A stretch of 64,000 bases of DNA from Deinococcus sp. JMULE3 (GTDB lineage: Bacteria; Deinococcota; Deinococci; Deinococcales; Deinococcaceae), in NCBI RefSeq assembly GCF_013337115.1, contig NZ_SGWE01000004.1:1374001-1438000 (forward strand), in the 5' to 3' direction. Shown here piece after piece: positions 1-8,154 of this stretch (its first letter is position 1; each line of letters begins with the position of its first letter). The position numbers and the translations under genes are program-made. The notes below the pieces were generated by a model, which saw only the letters and a program-made list of their open reading frames with translations, did not search any database and was not told the DNA's origin.

Positions 1-1
1 G

Positions 2-520
2 AGCCTGCTGCGCAACAAGGCCGCCATGAGCCCCCTGACCGACCTCGCCGAGGGCCGGTTCCACGAGGTCATCGGTGACCCCGAGGTCACGGGCGCCCGC
101 CGCGTCGTCATCAGCAGCGGCAAACTCCACTGGGAACTCGTGGACGCCCGCGACGCCGACAAGGACGGCTACGCCGGGACCGCGCTGATCCGCCTGGAGC
201 AGCTGTACCCCTTCCCCGCCGAGGCCCTCGCCGCCGAACTCGCGAAGCACCCCGGCGCGCAGGTCGTCTGGGCGCAGGAGGAACCCGAGAACCAGGGCGC
301 GTGGCTGATGATCTGGGAGGACCTCGAGAAGGTCCTGGCGCCGGGGCAGACCCTCAAGGGCGCCACCCGTCCGCGCAGCGCCAGCACCGCCGCCGGATAC
401 GCCAGCGTGCACGCCAAGGAGCAGGCGAAGGTCATCGCCGACGCGCTGGGCGAGAAGGTCAGCCGCGAGGTCGTCGAGGAGCAGAAGGACCTCGCCGAGA
501 CCGCCAAACAGCAGGGCTGA
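2..520 (+). CDS. sucA: 2-oxoglutarate dehydrogenase E1 component, C-terminal part (partial)
   Basis: The reading frame is open from the left window edge, so only about the last 172 codons are present. The residues match the C-terminal transketolase-like domain of the thiamine-diphosphate E1 subunit, with the run of pyruvate-dehydrogenase-type features LIRLEQLYPFP and WAQEEPENQGAW seen in OdhA/SucA. E1 decarboxylates 2-oxoglutarate and passes the succinyl group to the E2 lipoyl arm in the TCA cycle. The E2 gene sucB follows on the same strand but only after about 1.5 kb holding two RNA genes and an opposite-strand gene. A hairpin follows the stop codon. Confidence 0.93.
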   Translation, partial: SLLRNKAAMSPLTDLAEGRFHEVIGDPEVTGARRVVISSGKLHWELVDARDADKDGYAGTALIRLEQLYPFPAEALAAELAKHPGAQVVWAQEEPENQGAWLMIWEDLEKVLAPGQTLKGATRPRSASTAAGYASVHAKEQAKVIADALGEKVSREVVEEQKDLAETAKQQG

Positions 521-534
521 TCAGCCCGTCCCTG

Positions 535-568
535 AAGCCGCGCCCCCGCAGTGGTCGGGGCGCGGCTT
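535..568 (+). terminator. GC-rich hairpin after sucA
   Basis: A 12-bp inverted repeat (AAGCCGCGCCCC at 535-546 and its complement at 557-568) begins 15 nt after the sucA stop. There is no long T tract, so it is a probable intrinsic or 3'-stabilising terminator. It may also end the minus-strand Y-RNA transcripts. Confidence 0.6.
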
Positions 569-635
569 CGTCCGTGCATGAAGGAAGCGAGGGACATGTC
601 CGGTCCCCCGCTTCAGGTGTGCGGCCCAGTTGCGC

Positions 636-774
636 ACGTCCACGACGTTTAAACCTTCCCTTCAACTTGAAGAAACCGCGCTCTCCCGGCTGAGCTACCG
701 CCCCGGGTGGAGGGGCGGACAGGTTTCGAACCTGTGGCCTCGGTTTGGGGGAGGAAAGGTGCTTGATTGGACGT
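636..774 (-). ncRNA. Y RNA-like RNA with tRNA-mimic domain (copy B)
   Basis: On the minus strand the order is 3' tRNA half, then 5' tRNA half. A T arm (ACAGG, loop TTCGAAA, CCTGT) runs into CCGCCCC, a 7-nt loop TCCACCC and GGGGCGG, so the acceptor-like stem is closed by a loop rather than ending in CCA. A D arm (GCTC, loop AGCCGGGA, GAGC) and a stem AAACCG/CGGTTT follow. The outer ends pair: ACGTCCA with TGGACGT and ACCTTTCC with GGGAAGGT, separated by an internal loop. This is the layout of bacterial YrlA Y RNAs, where the Ro/Rsr-binding stem is formed by the two ends and the other end mimics tRNA (established for the family). Length is about 139 nt; exact ends are inferred from pairing. No Rsr (TROVE) gene is in the window. 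Confidence 0.75.
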
Positions 775-798
775 TCGGCCGCGAATGCTCAGGCTGGA

Positions 799-942
799 GT
801 GGAACGCTGAGCTTGAAGTGGGGCGCACCTGCCTCTGCCAGTTGGGCTACCCCGCCGCGTGGTGGCGGGCGCAGGACTTGAACCTGCACTGACGGTCGCT
901 TCCCGGTTCAGGTTGAGTGTGAACCTCAACTTGGTCCTCCAC
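799..942 (-). ncRNA. Y RNA-like RNA with tRNA-mimic domain (copy A)
   Basis: This is a second permuted tRNA-like module just upstream of copy B on the same strand. T arm: GCAGG, loop TTCAAGT, CCTGC. Closed acceptor-like stem: GCCCGCC, 7-nt loop ACCACGC, GGCGGGG with one mismatch. D arm: GCC, loop, GGC. Anticodon-stem equivalent: GCG-ACC with GGT-G-CGC, one bulge. The outer ends pair as GTGGAG/TTCCAC and TTGAGG/CTTCAA around an irregular internal loop, as expected for the Ro-binding stem of Y RNAs. The closing loops of the two copies share the pattern NCCACNC. A TACAGT -10 box lies about 7 nt before the predicted 5' end. It could be transcribed with copy B. Confidence 0.75.
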
Positions 943-947
943 CGCCC

Positions 948-953
948 ACTGTA
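948..953 (-). promoter_or_regulatory. -10 box for the Y RNA pair
   Basis: TACAGT on the minus strand sits about 7 nt upstream of the predicted 5' end of copy A. It fits the TANNNT form seen before many genes in this window. No comparable box is visible directly before copy B. Confidence 0.5.
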
Positions 954-1013
954 CTGGCGGCGCGGCGCGGTGTCATGCGCGCTTCGGCGTACGCCGGGCC
1001 GGACCACGCGAAA

Positions 1014-1040
1014 CCGCGCCCCAGTTGGTCAGGGGCGCGG
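1014..1040 (-). terminator. Terminator of the 1057-1791 gene
   Basis: A 9-bp stem (CCGCGCCCC at 1014-1022, GGGGCGCGG at 1032-1040) has a 9-nt loop and is followed on the minus strand by TTT. It lies 17 nt after the stop of the minus-strand gene and separates it from the Y RNA promoter. Confidence 0.65.
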
Positions 1041-1056
1041 CGTGGACCGTGACGCT

Positions 1057-1791
1057 TCAGCTGTCGAGGAGATACGCGAAGACCTTCTCGCCGGGGGTCT
1101 GCGGCGTGACCTCGTAGGCGTTCGCTTCCTCGCGGGCGAACTTCACGGCCTGCTGCAGTTTCTGCACGCGGGTCTGCAACTCGTGGATGCGCTGGGCGGG
1201 CAGCGCGCCGCTGAACTTCACGGTCCGCCAGTAGCCCACCGTGACGTCCTCGTAATAGACCTCGACCTGCGCGGGGTGCTTGTCGGTCGCCTCTGCCTTG
1301 ACGTGGTTGCGGGGCACCTTGCGGGTCCGCAGGGTCTGCACGGGCTCGGTGGCGTACGCGTCCGCGCCGGGATCGAAGGTCCAGCTCTCGCTGGCGTCCA
1401 GCACGGGCAGTTTACGCACGAAGGTGTTCAGGTCGTTCAGCTGCTTTTCCAGGAACAGCAGGTAACTGACCGGCACCTGCCGCAGCAGCACGCGCTCGCC
1501 GATCACGACGTCCGCCTTCGCCTCGCAGTTCGCCCAGTCCTTCGTGGCGGTCACGTCGAACAACTCGGTCAGGATGCCCGCCGTCTGCCGCAGGATGTCC
1601 TCGGCGCGGACCTGCACGCGGGTCGATTCGGGCGGCAGCGTCTCGCCTTCCTCGTCGCGGGGACGGTACGTGCGGGCGATGCCGCCCAGCAGGGTGGGTT
1701 TCTGAAGCTGGTGGTGCGCCTCGGTGAGTTCCGACAGCGAGCGGCTCTTGACGCCCTTCTCCACGGCGATGATCTGGTTCAGTCTGGGCAT
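1057..1791 (-). CDS. Conserved hypothetical protein (244 aa)
   Basis: The product starts MPRLNQIIAVEKGVKSRS and is soluble, with no signal peptide or membrane segment. It has mixed alpha/beta content, a repeated helical segment near residues 105-120 (FLEKQLNDLNTFVRKL) and a predicted coiled C-terminal helix (about 205-228). I do not recognise a catalytic motif. A strong Shine-Dalgarno AAGGAGGG precedes the ATG. It lies opposite to and between sucA and sucB, ends in its own hairpin, and is probably monocistronic. Proteins of this type are generally annotated as uncharacterised. Confidence 0.8.
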   Translation of the reverse strand: MPRLNQIIAVEKGVKSRSLSELTEAHHQLQKPTLLGGIARTYRPRDEEGETLPPESTRVQVRAEDILRQTAGILTELFDVTATKDWANCEAKADVVIGERVLLRQVPVSYLLFLEKQLNDLNTFVRKLPVLDASESWTFDPGADAYATEPVQTLRTRKVPRNHVKAEATDKHPAQVEVYYEDVTVGYWRTVKFSGALPAQRIHELQTRVQKLQQAVKFAREEANAYEVTPQTPGEKVFAYLLDS

Positions 1792-2001
1792 GTCGTGGCC
1801 CTCCTTGCAGGGTGTGCGGCGCCCGGAGGCGCGACCATCCCAGCGTATCCGGGCGCGCGCGGGACGGGATGCGCAGACTGGCGCAGTGAGGCGTAGGTCA
1901 CCCGGCGGGTGCGGGGGCGGACCCCTCCCCGGCTTTATGTGTGTTGTGTTCGGGCGTCCCCGGCGCAGTCACAGCGCTGGGGGGGTATAACTGAGGGCGT
2001 T

Positions 2002-3237
2002 ATGGCGGACATCAAAGTTCCTGTTTTTTCCGAGTCGGTGAGCGAGGGTACGCTGCTGGCATGGCATAAGAAACCCGGCGACGCCGTGAAGCGCGGCGAG
2101 GTCCTCGCCGAGATCGAGACGGACAAGGTGGTGCTGGAAGTCACCGCTCTGCAGGACGGCGTGCTGGTCAGCACTGCGAAGAACGAGGGGGACACGGTCC
2201 TCAGCGAGGAGGTGCTGGGCGTCGTGGGTGACGCGGGCAGCGCGCCCGCTCCGGCCGCCGAGACCGTGAGTGGTCCGGTCGCGAACGAGGCCACGGCGGG
2301 CGGCACCGCTGCCCAGCCCGACAGTGGCGCGGGCAACGAGGCGACGCGCCGCGACGACCTCTCCCCCGCCGTGCGCAAGGTGGTCGTGGAGAACGGCCTG
2401 AACCCCGCGCAGATTCCCGCGACCGGCCCGAAGGGCAACATCACGAAGGCCGACGCGCTGGGTGCGGTGGGCCAGCAGGCCGCGCCCGCCCAGGCAGCCC
2501 AGCCTGTGACGCCTGCCGCCGTGATTCCCGCCGGGGCGCGTCCCGAGCAGCGCGTGCCCATGACCCGCATCCGTCAGCGCATCAGCGAGCGCCTGAAGGA
2601 CGTGCAGAACACCGCGGCCCTGCTGACCACCTTCAACGAGGTGAACATGCAGCCCGCGATGGACCTGCGCAAGAAGTACCAGGATCAGTTCGTGGCGAAG
2701 CACGGCGTGAAACTGGGCTTCATGAGCCTGTTCGTGCGCGCCGCGACCGAGGCGCTGAAGGCCTTCCCGGTCATCAACGCCAGCGTCGAGGGTAAGGACA
2801 TCATCTACCACGGCTTCTACGACATCGGCATCGCGGTCGCTTCCGACCGTGGTCTGGTCGTGCCGATCCTGCGTGACACCGACCAGATGAGCCTCGCCGG
2901 GATCGAGAAGGCCATCGGCGGGTACGCGCAGAAGGCCAAGGCGGGCAAGCTGACGCTGGAGGACATGAGCGGTGGCACGTTCAGCATCACGAACGGCGGC
3001 ACTTTCGGCAGCATGATGAGCACCCCGATCATCAACGCCCCCCAGAGCGCCATCCTGGGCATGCACAACATCATCGAGCGCCCGATCGCGCAGAACGGGC
3101 AGGTCGTGATCGCCCCCATGATGTACATCGCCCTGAGCTACGACCACCGCATCATCGACGGCAAGGAAGCCGTGCAGTTCCTCGTGATGATCAAGAACCT
3201 GCTGGAAGACCCGGCGCGGATGCTGCTGGAACTGTAA
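2002..3237 (+). CDS. sucB: Dihydrolipoyl succinyltransferase, E2 of 2-oxoglutarate dehydrogenase
   Basis: The 411-residue protein has the E2 layout. The lipoyl domain comes first ([11 protein letters not shown], lipoylated Lys 42). An Ala/Pro linker, the E3-binding domain ([15 protein letters not shown], about 120-155), a second linker and the catalytic acyltransferase domain follow, with SYDHRIIDG holding His 382 and Asp 386. It transfers succinyl from the lipoyl arm to CoA. The ATG at 2002 is chosen because the conserved [13 protein letters not shown] begins there; an upstream ATG in frame would add 31 unrelated residues. TATAAC at 1986-1991 is a plausible -10, giving a near-leaderless mRNA. 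A palindrome follows the stop. Confidence 0.95.
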   Translation: MADIKVPVFSESVSEGTLLAWHKKPGDAVKRGEVLAEIETDKVVLEVTALQDGVLVSTAKNEGDTVLSEEVLGVVGDAGSAPAPAAETVSGPVANEATAGGTAAQPDSGAGNEATRRDDLSPAVRKVVVENGLNPAQIPATGPKGNITKADALGAVGQQAAPAQAAQPVTPAAVIPAGARPEQRVPMTRIRQRISERLKDVQNTAALLTTFNEVNMQPAMDLRKKYQDQFVAKHGVKLGFMSLFVRAATEALKAFPVINASVEGKDIIYHGFYDIGIAVASDRGLVVPILRDTDQMSLAGIEKAIGGYAQKAKAGKLTLEDMSGGTFSITNGGTFGSMMSTPIINAPQSAILGMHNIIERPIAQNGQVVIAPMMYIALSYDHRIIDGKEAVQFLVMIKNLLEDPARMLLEL

Positions 3238-3246
3238 GCAGCGTTG

Positions 3247-3297
3247 ACAGTTGATGGTTGATGGAAGGGCAAGCCCCCTCTATCAACCATCAACTGT
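3247..3297. repeat. 16-bp inverted repeat (hairpin) after sucB
   Basis: Perfect 16-bp arms (3247-3262 and 3282-3297, ACAGTTGATGGTTGAT and its complement) surround a 19-nt loop. It is probably the sucB terminator. A related TTGATGG-containing palindrome follows groEL at about 61466-61493, which suggests a small repeat family. Confidence 0.65.
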
Positions 3298-3359
3298 TCA
3301 CTGTTCACCCCTCCCCCCAGTGAGGCTTCTGCCAGAGTGCGTCCGCTACGCTGGGCGGC

Positions 3360-3863
3360 ATGACGGGCGTAGCACAGCAGGAGGCCCTGACGGGCCGGTT
3401 CGGTGGCGTGTCGGACGGCGTGAACCTGAGCGCCACCTGGGACGGGGAACGCCTCAGCGCGCGGGTGGGGGGCTTCACGGACGGCACCGATGTGCGCGTG
3501 TGGCTGGAAGGCGGCGAACTGGTGGGCCGCGTGGGCGGCGTCACGAGCGGGCATGACGTCCGGGCGGGCATCGCGGCGGGCGTCATGACGGTCCGCCTGG
3601 GCGGCTTCACGCAGGGCGTGGACGCGCGGCTGGAGTTCACGCCGGACCAGGTGACGGGCCGCTACGGCAGCTTCACGGACGGCCTGGACGTGACCCTGCG
3701 CCACTACGCGGGCGAGGTCCGGGGTCGCCTGGGCAGCTTCACGCGTGGCGTGAACGTCCAGCTGGACCTGGGGGCCGTGCCGTTCCCGCTGGGGGCGCTG
3801 CTGCTCGTGTGCGCGCTGAACCTCTGGCTCACGCAGGGCCGCGCGCTGACCCCCAGCCGGTAA
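3360..3863 (+). CDS. Six-repeat protein with C-terminal membrane anchor (hypothetical)
   Basis: The 167-residue product is almost entirely six consecutive 22-residue repeats (about residues 10-141). Their core is GRxGGxTxGxDVxxxL: LTGRFGGVSDGV, LSARVGGFTDGT, LVGRVGGVTSGH, MTVRLGGFTQGV, VTGRYGSFTDGL, VRGRLGSFTRGV. Alternating polar and hydrophobic residues suggest a beta-strand solenoid or hairpin stack. A hydrophobic segment (PFPLGALLLVCALNLWL) near the C-terminus is a likely tail anchor. There is no signal peptide. The start is supported by TACGCT 7 nt upstream (leaderless). Function unknown; no catalytic motif seen. Confidence 0.75.
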   Translation: MTGVAQQEALTGRFGGVSDGVNLSATWDGERLSARVGGFTDGTDVRVWLEGGELVGRVGGVTSGHDVRAGIAAGVMTVRLGGFTQGVDARLEFTPDQVTGRYGSFTDGLDVTLRHYAGEVRGRLGSFTRGVNVQLDLGAVPFPLGALLLVCALNLWLTQGRALTPSR

Positions 3864-3874
3864 GGACCACGCGC

Positions 3875-3911
3875 AGAGGAGGCGGGGGCACGACAGCCAC
3901 CCGCCTCCTCT
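3875..3911. terminator. Bidirectional terminator hairpin
   Basis: AGAGGAGGCGGG pairs with CCCGCCTCCTCT across a 13-nt loop, between the convergent repeat-protein gene and the ABC ATPase gene. Confidence 0.65.
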
Positions 3912-3949
3912 CGTCTGTTCCCACAACCCACGACCCGAATCCCACACCC

Positions 3950-4783
3950 CTAATGTGCCAGGACGTCTGCGCTGAGGTCCTCGGGCCGGATCGCGCCGGT
4001 CATGACGGACACGGTGTCGGCCATGCTGATCTTCTGGGGGTTCAGCAGCGCGGCGCGCTTGCCCATGCGGTGCACGTGGATGCGGTCGGCGATCTCGAAC
4101 ACGTGGGGCATGTTGTGGCTGATCAGGATGACGGGCAGGCCCCGGTCGCGGACCTTGCGGATCAGGTCGAGGACCATGTTGCCCTCGCGCACGCCGAGCG
4201 CGGCGGTGGGTTCGTCCATGATCACGACGTGCTGCGCGAACGCGGCGGCGCGGGCCACGGCGACGCCCTGCCGCTGCCCGCCGCTCAGCGTCTCGACCGG
4301 CTGGCTCATGCTCTTGATGGCGAACTGCAGGCCTTTCATGTGCTCGGTGGCCTCGGTGAGCATGCGGCGGCGGTCGATGAGTTTCAAGGCGCGGCCCAGC
4401 GCGCCGCCGCGGTACAGTTCGCGGCCCAGGAAGAGGTTCTCCGCGATGGTCATGGCCGGGGCGACGGCGAGGTCCTGGTACACGGTCTCGATTCCGGCGC
4501 GGCGGGCGTCGCTGGGTGTGCGGAAGTGCACGGGCTGCCCGTCCAGGAGGATCTCGCCCTCGTCGGGGATGAGCGCGCCGGACAGCGCCTTGATGAGGCT
4601 GCTCTTGCCTGCGCCGTTGTCGCCGATGACGGCCATGATCTCGCCGGGGCGCAGTTCGAAGTCCGCGCCGCCGATGGCGGTGACGTGCCCGTAGCGCTTG
4701 ACGAGGCCGCGCGCTTCCATGACCAGCGGCTGGGTGGGTCGCGGGCCGGGCGGGGTGACGGGCAGGTGGGTGGCGGCGGTCAT
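3950..4783 (-). CDS. Sugar ABC transporter ATP-binding protein (single domain)
   Basis: The 277-residue ATPase has Walker A GDNGAGKSSL, signature LSGGQRQ, Walker B VVIMDEPTAAL and an H-loop (ISHNM). It has one nucleotide-binding domain, as in FrcA-type fructose/ribose importers, whereas RbsA and XylG are double-domain proteins near 500 residues. It would energise import through the permease encoded just upstream; start and stop overlap by ATGA. The GGAGG site 7 nt before the ATG sits inside the permease gene, so translation is probably coupled. Last gene of a LacI-headed four-gene set. Confidence 0.9.
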   Translation of the reverse strand: MTAATHLPVTPPGPRPTQPLVMEARGLVKRYGHVTAIGGADFELRPGEIMAVIGDNGAGKSSLIKALSGALIPDEGEILLDGQPVHFRTPSDARRAGIETVYQDLAVAPAMTIAENLFLGRELYRGGALGRALKLIDRRRMLTEATEHMKGLQFAIKSMSQPVETLSGGQRQGVAVARAAAFAQHVVIMDEPTAALGVREGNMVLDLIRKVRDRGLPVILISHNMPHVFEIADRIHVHRMGKRAALLNPQKISMADTVSVMTGAIRPEDLSADVLAH

Positions 4784-5760
4784 GCTTTCCTCCGGGAGAA
4801 CTGGTCGGTGGCGACCGCCAGGATGATCAGGATGCCGGTGATGAGGTTCTGGTACACGCTGTCCAGGCCCATGAACGTCAGGCCCGAGCGGAACACGCCG
4901 ACGATCAGCACGCCGACCAGGGTGCCCAGGACGTTGCCGCGCCCGCCGAAGAGGCTGGTGCCGCCGATCACGACAGCGGTGATGCTCTCGAGGTTCTCGG
5001 TGGTGCCCGCCTCGGGGGACGCGCCGCCGATGCGTTCCAGCAGCAGCAGGGCCGCCACGCCGTACAGCATCCCGGCGAAGGTGTACACGCTCAGCAGCAG
5101 GCGGCTGGTGTTGATGCCGCTCAGGCGCACCGCTTCGGGGTTGTTGCCCAGCGCGTAGATGTGCCGCCCGGGCGCGGTGTAGTTCAGGAACAGCCACGTC
5201 AGGACGAACAGCGCGACCATCAGCAGGCTGCCGTACGTGAACGGCGTGCCGAACACCGTGAAGCGCTGTGCGAGGAACGTCAGGCCGTCGGCGGGCATGG
5301 GCACGCTGGTCGCCCTGGAGTAGATCTTCACGGCGGCGAACACGATGGAGTACATGCCGAGCGTCACGATGAACGGCGGCAGTTTCCACTTCGTGATGAG
5401 CAGGCCGTTCAGCCAGCCGACGAACGCGCCGACCGCGAAGCCCGCCAGGATCGCCAGCGGGACGGGCACGCCCTGCTCGACGGCCAGTTTGCCGATGACC
5501 ATGCTGCTCAGGGCCATGATCATGCCGCAGCTCAGGTCGATCCCGGCGGTCAGGACGATCAGCGTCTGCGCGATGGCAATCACGCCCACGAACGACGCCT
5601 GCTGCAGGATCAGGCTGAAGGTGCCCAGCGTCAGGAACCGGTCGGACTGGAAGGTGAAGAACAGGCAGGCGATCAGCAGGGCGATCAGGGGGCCCAGGGT
5701 GCTGAGGTTCGGCAGCTGGAAGCGCCGCGCGGGTGTGGTGGTGGGTTGCGTCATGCTCAT
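4780..5760 (-). CDS. Sugar ABC transporter permease (RbsC/FrcC family)
   Basis: The 326-residue integral membrane protein has about ten hydrophobic segments. It carries the family motif GIDLSCGMIMAL and the EAA-like region NNPEAVRLSGIN ahead of the last helices, plus GGTSLFGGRGNVLGT. It forms the inner-membrane channel for the binding protein at 6002-7009 and the ATPase that overlaps its stop. Substrate is probably a monosaccharide such as fructose or ribose; sequence alone does not decide. The stretch between the binding protein and this gene holds a structured repeat that may lower permease expression relative to the binding protein. Confidence 0.9.
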   Translation of the reverse strand: MSMTQPTTTPARRFQLPNLSTLGPLIALLIACLFFTFQSDRFLTLGTFSLILQQASFVGVIAIAQTLIVLTAGIDLSCGMIMALSSMVIGKLAVEQGVPVPLAILAGFAVGAFVGWLNGLLITKWKLPPFIVTLGMYSIVFAAVKIYSRATSVPMPADGLTFLAQRFTVFGTPFTYGSLLMVALFVLTWLFLNYTAPGRHIYALGNNPEAVRLSGINTSRLLLSVYTFAGMLYGVAALLLLERIGGASPEAGTTENLESITAVVIGGTSLFGGRGNVLGTLVGVLIVGVFRSGLTFMGLDSVYQNLITGILIILAVATDQFSRRKA

Positions 5761-5878
5761 GGGTCTCCCCGGTCAATGAAGTTCGCCACGGCGCGCGGCT
5801 CAGGGGGGCGCGGGCCGTGGCGACTTGAAGGTGAGGGTCGGGGGCGGGGCAGGTGGGCCGCGCCGGTCAGGGCCTGGG

Positions 5879-6001
5879 ATGGGGTTCCGTCTGTTCCGCT
5901 GGCTGCCCGGCACGGCACCGGCCAGCCAGCTCTACGCCCGGAACCCTATTCACTCCTTCTCGCTCTGCTCGGGTGGCCGGAGTGATCCGGCCACCGGAGG
6001 C
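5879..6001. repeat. Dispersed structured repeat, copy 1
   Basis: The element fills the gap directly after the binding-protein stop codon. It has a 13/7/13 hairpin at 5898-5930 (GCTGGCTG-C-CCGG paired, one mismatch), a conserved core and a second perfect 9-bp hairpin at 5972-5995 (GGTGGCCGG/CCGGCCACC). Copy 2 at 63361-63494 has the same layout with different but still paired stem bases. Confidence 0.75.
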
Positions 6002-7009
6002 TTACTGCCCCCAGCAGTTGGCGAGGCCGAACTTGCCGTTCTGGCTCTTCACGCCGCTCATGGCCTTGTTGGTGATCAGGGTGACGCCGGTGTCGGTGTA
6101 GCCGCTGACCTTCTTGCCGGTCTTGGCGTAGTTCACGCCCGCCGCGACGCCCATGCTGGCCATCTTCAGGGGGTACTGCTGGCTGGTCGCGCCGATCACG
6201 CCGCCCTCGACGTTGCGCACGCCCGCGCAGCCGCCGTCCACGGACACGATCAGGACGCTCTTTTCCTTCCCGGCGGCCTTCAGCGCCTGGTAGGCCCCGG
6301 CGGCGGCGGGTTCGTTGATGGTGTACACGACATTGATGTCCGGGTTCTTCTGGAGGCAGTTCTCCATGGCGGTCTGGCCCTTGGTCTGATCACCGAAGGA
6401 GTCCTGCGCGCAGGCCACGCCGGTGTTCACGAGGTCCTTGGTGCTGGCAGTGATGCCCTTGATGCCGAAGCCCGCCAGGAACCCGTTGTGTCGCGCGATG
6501 CCGACCGGGTGGCCGGGGAACAGGTCCAGCGTGGCGATCACGGCTTTCTTGTTGCCCATGGCCTTCTTGGCCCACTGGCCGATCAGGATGCCCGCCTGGT
6601 AGTTGTTCGTGGCGAACAGCGCGTCCACGGCGCTGGCGGGTTCGGTGGGGCTGTCCAGCGCGATGACCATGACACCCTGCGCGCGGGCCTTGGCGATGGC
6701 GGGCACGATGGCCTTGGAGTCGCTGGGGGTGATCAGGATGGTCTTGGCCCCGGCAGCGACCATGTTCTCGATGGCGGCGACCTGCCCGGCGTTGTCGCCG
6801 TCGGCCTTCCCGGCGGCGGTCAGGAGTTTGGCGCCCAGGCGGGTCGCTTCCTTCTGCGCGCCTTCTTTCATCTTCACGAAGAAGGGGTTGGTTTCGGTCT
6901 TGGTGATCAGGCCGATGATGGGCTGGGCGCTGCTCTGGGCCTGCACGACCCCGAGGGTCAGGCTCGCGGCGAGGGTGGTCAGGGCGGCGGTGGCGATGAC
7001 TTTGCGCAT
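6002..7009 (-). CDS. Sugar ABC transporter periplasmic substrate-binding protein
   Basis: The 335-residue protein begins with a Sec signal peptide (MRKVIATAALTTLAASLTLG, cleavage near AQA-QS) and then the type I periplasmic-binding fold: PIIGLITKTETNPFF at the first strand and TILITPSDSKAIVPAI and VIALDSP later. This matches the FrcB/RbsB group. It delivers a monosaccharide to the downstream permease. It is preceded by the LacI-type regulator gene 40 nt away, and a GGAGGAACC site precedes the ATG. Confidence 0.9.
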   Translation of the reverse strand: MRKVIATAALTTLAASLTLGVVQAQSSAQPIIGLITKTETNPFFVKMKEGAQKEATRLGAKLLTAAGKADGDNAGQVAAIENMVAAGAKTILITPSDSKAIVPAIAKARAQGVMVIALDSPTEPASAVDALFATNNYQAGILIGQWAKKAMGNKKAVIATLDLFPGHPVGIARHNGFLAGFGIKGITASTKDLVNTGVACAQDSFGDQTKGQTAMENCLQKNPDINVVYTINEPAAAGAYQALKAAGKEKSVLIVSVDGGCAGVRNVEGGVIGATSQQYPLKMASMGVAAGVNYAKTGKKVSGYTDTGVTLITNKAMSGVKSQNGKFGLANCWGQ

Positions 7010-7049
7010 GGTGGTTCCTCCGGGGGTGGCCGCATGGGCCGGGGTGGGT

Positions 7050-8078
7050 TCAGTGGCTGTGGGCGGGGGCGGGCGTGTGGGGCGGACTGGTGGAGTGCCG
7101 GACGATCAGGGTGGTGGACAGCTGGTGGTGCTGTGGCGGCCCGTCGCGCGGGTGGCGCAGCTGGCGGATGAGCTGCTCGGCGGCGCAGGTGCCCAGGTCG
7201 TAGGTGGGCTGCGCGACGACCGTCAGGGGGGGGTTCATGGTCTGGGCCCAGCGGCTGTCGTCGAAGCCGACGATGCTGAGGTCCTCCGGGATACGCAGGT
7301 TCAGGGCGCGGGCGGCGAGGACGGCACCGACGGTCATCTCGTTGTTGCCGATGAACAGTGCGGTGGGGCGGCGGTGCTCGGGGAGGGTCAGGAGGCGCAG
7401 TGCGGCGCGGTGGCCGTCGTCCTCGCGGTGGTTGCCGGGCAGGACCAGGGCCGGGTCGTACGTGAGCCCGGCGGCTTCCAGGGCGGCGCGGTAGGCGTCG
7501 TGGCGCTGGGTGGCGGTGCTGATGTCCTGCTGGCCGACGATCATGCCGATGCGCGTGTGCCCCAGGCTGATGAGGTGGCGGGTGGCGGCGGTGGCGCCGG
7601 TGGCGTTGTCGGCGGTGACGGTGGCGACGTCGGGGTTGCCGCTCATGCGGTCGAGTTCGACGATGGGCACGCCGCTCAGCGCCTGGAGGTTCTCGCGGGC
7701 GCCGCTGGTGGGCACGATGATCAGGCCCTGGGGAAGGTGGCCGCGCAGGGTGTCGATGGCGCGGCGTTCCTTGGCGGGGTCCTCGTCGCTGTTGAACAGG
7801 AAGGCGGTGTAGCCGTGACGGTCGGCGGCGTCCTGGATGCCCTTGGCGAGCTGCGCGTGGAAGGGGTTGAGGATGTCGGTGACGATCACGCCGATGGTGC
7901 GGGTCTCGCCCTGGCGGAGGCTGCGGGCGATCACGTTGGGCTGGTAGCCGAGTTCGCGCGCGGCGGTCAGGACGCGTTCGCGGGTGGTACTGGCGACCAT
8001 GTCCGGGCGGGACAGGGCGCGGGAGGCGGTGGCGGTACTGACCTGCGCGAGCTGGGCGACATCCTGGATGCTGGCCAT
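7050..8078 (-). CDS. LacI-family transcriptional regulator
   Basis: The 342-residue protein has an N-terminal LacI helix-turn-helix (MASIQDVAQLAQVSTATASR, hinge helix NVIARSLRQG) and a periplasmic-binding-like effector domain with TIGVIVTDILNPFHAQL. It heads the monosaccharide ABC operon and most likely represses it until the sugar binds. A 14-bp LacI-type operator lies between its Shine-Dalgarno (GGAGGT) and its ATG, and a second copy about 76 bp upstream, so autorepression is likely. The effector sugar is not determined. Confidence 0.92.
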   Translation of the reverse strand: MASIQDVAQLAQVSTATASRALSRPDMVASTTRERVLTAARELGYQPNVIARSLRQGETRTIGVIVTDILNPFHAQLAKGIQDAADRHGYTAFLFNSDEDPAKERRAIDTLRGHLPQGLIIVPTSGARENLQALSGVPIVELDRMSGNPDVATVTADNATGATAATRHLISLGHTRIGMIVGQQDISTATQRHDAYRAALEAAGLTYDPALVLPGNHREDDGHRAALRLLTLPEHRRPTALFIGNNEMTVGAVLAARALNLRIPEDLSIVGFDDSRWAQTMNPPLTVVAQPTYDLGTCAAEQLIRQLRHPRDGPPQHHQLSTTLIVRHSTSPPHTPAPAHSH

Positions 8079-8092
8079 TGAAATCGATTACA
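8079..8092. promoter_or_regulatory. LacI-type operator, proximal
   Basis: TGAAATCGATTACA, a near-palindrome around CG, abuts the ATG of the LacI gene (8078) and lies between its Shine-Dalgarno and start codon. Confidence 0.65.
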
Positions 8093-8154
8093 CCTCCCTT
8101 ACAGGGCTGAGTGTGATGGTTCTGGCGGTGGTTTCCCAGACGAGGAAACCGGAC

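Noticed and set aside
636..942. Circularly permuted tRNA genes.
   Set aside because: The acceptor-like stems are closed by 7-nt loops and extra pairing joins the outer ends, with no usable anticodon loop. This fits the Y RNA tRNA-mimic better than a permuted tRNA.
3950..5776. A single 608-residue fusion of permease region and ATPase.
   Set aside because: The first 320 residues are an out-of-frame reading of the permease gene. The real ATPase begins at 4783 with a Shine-Dalgarno and overlaps the permease stop.
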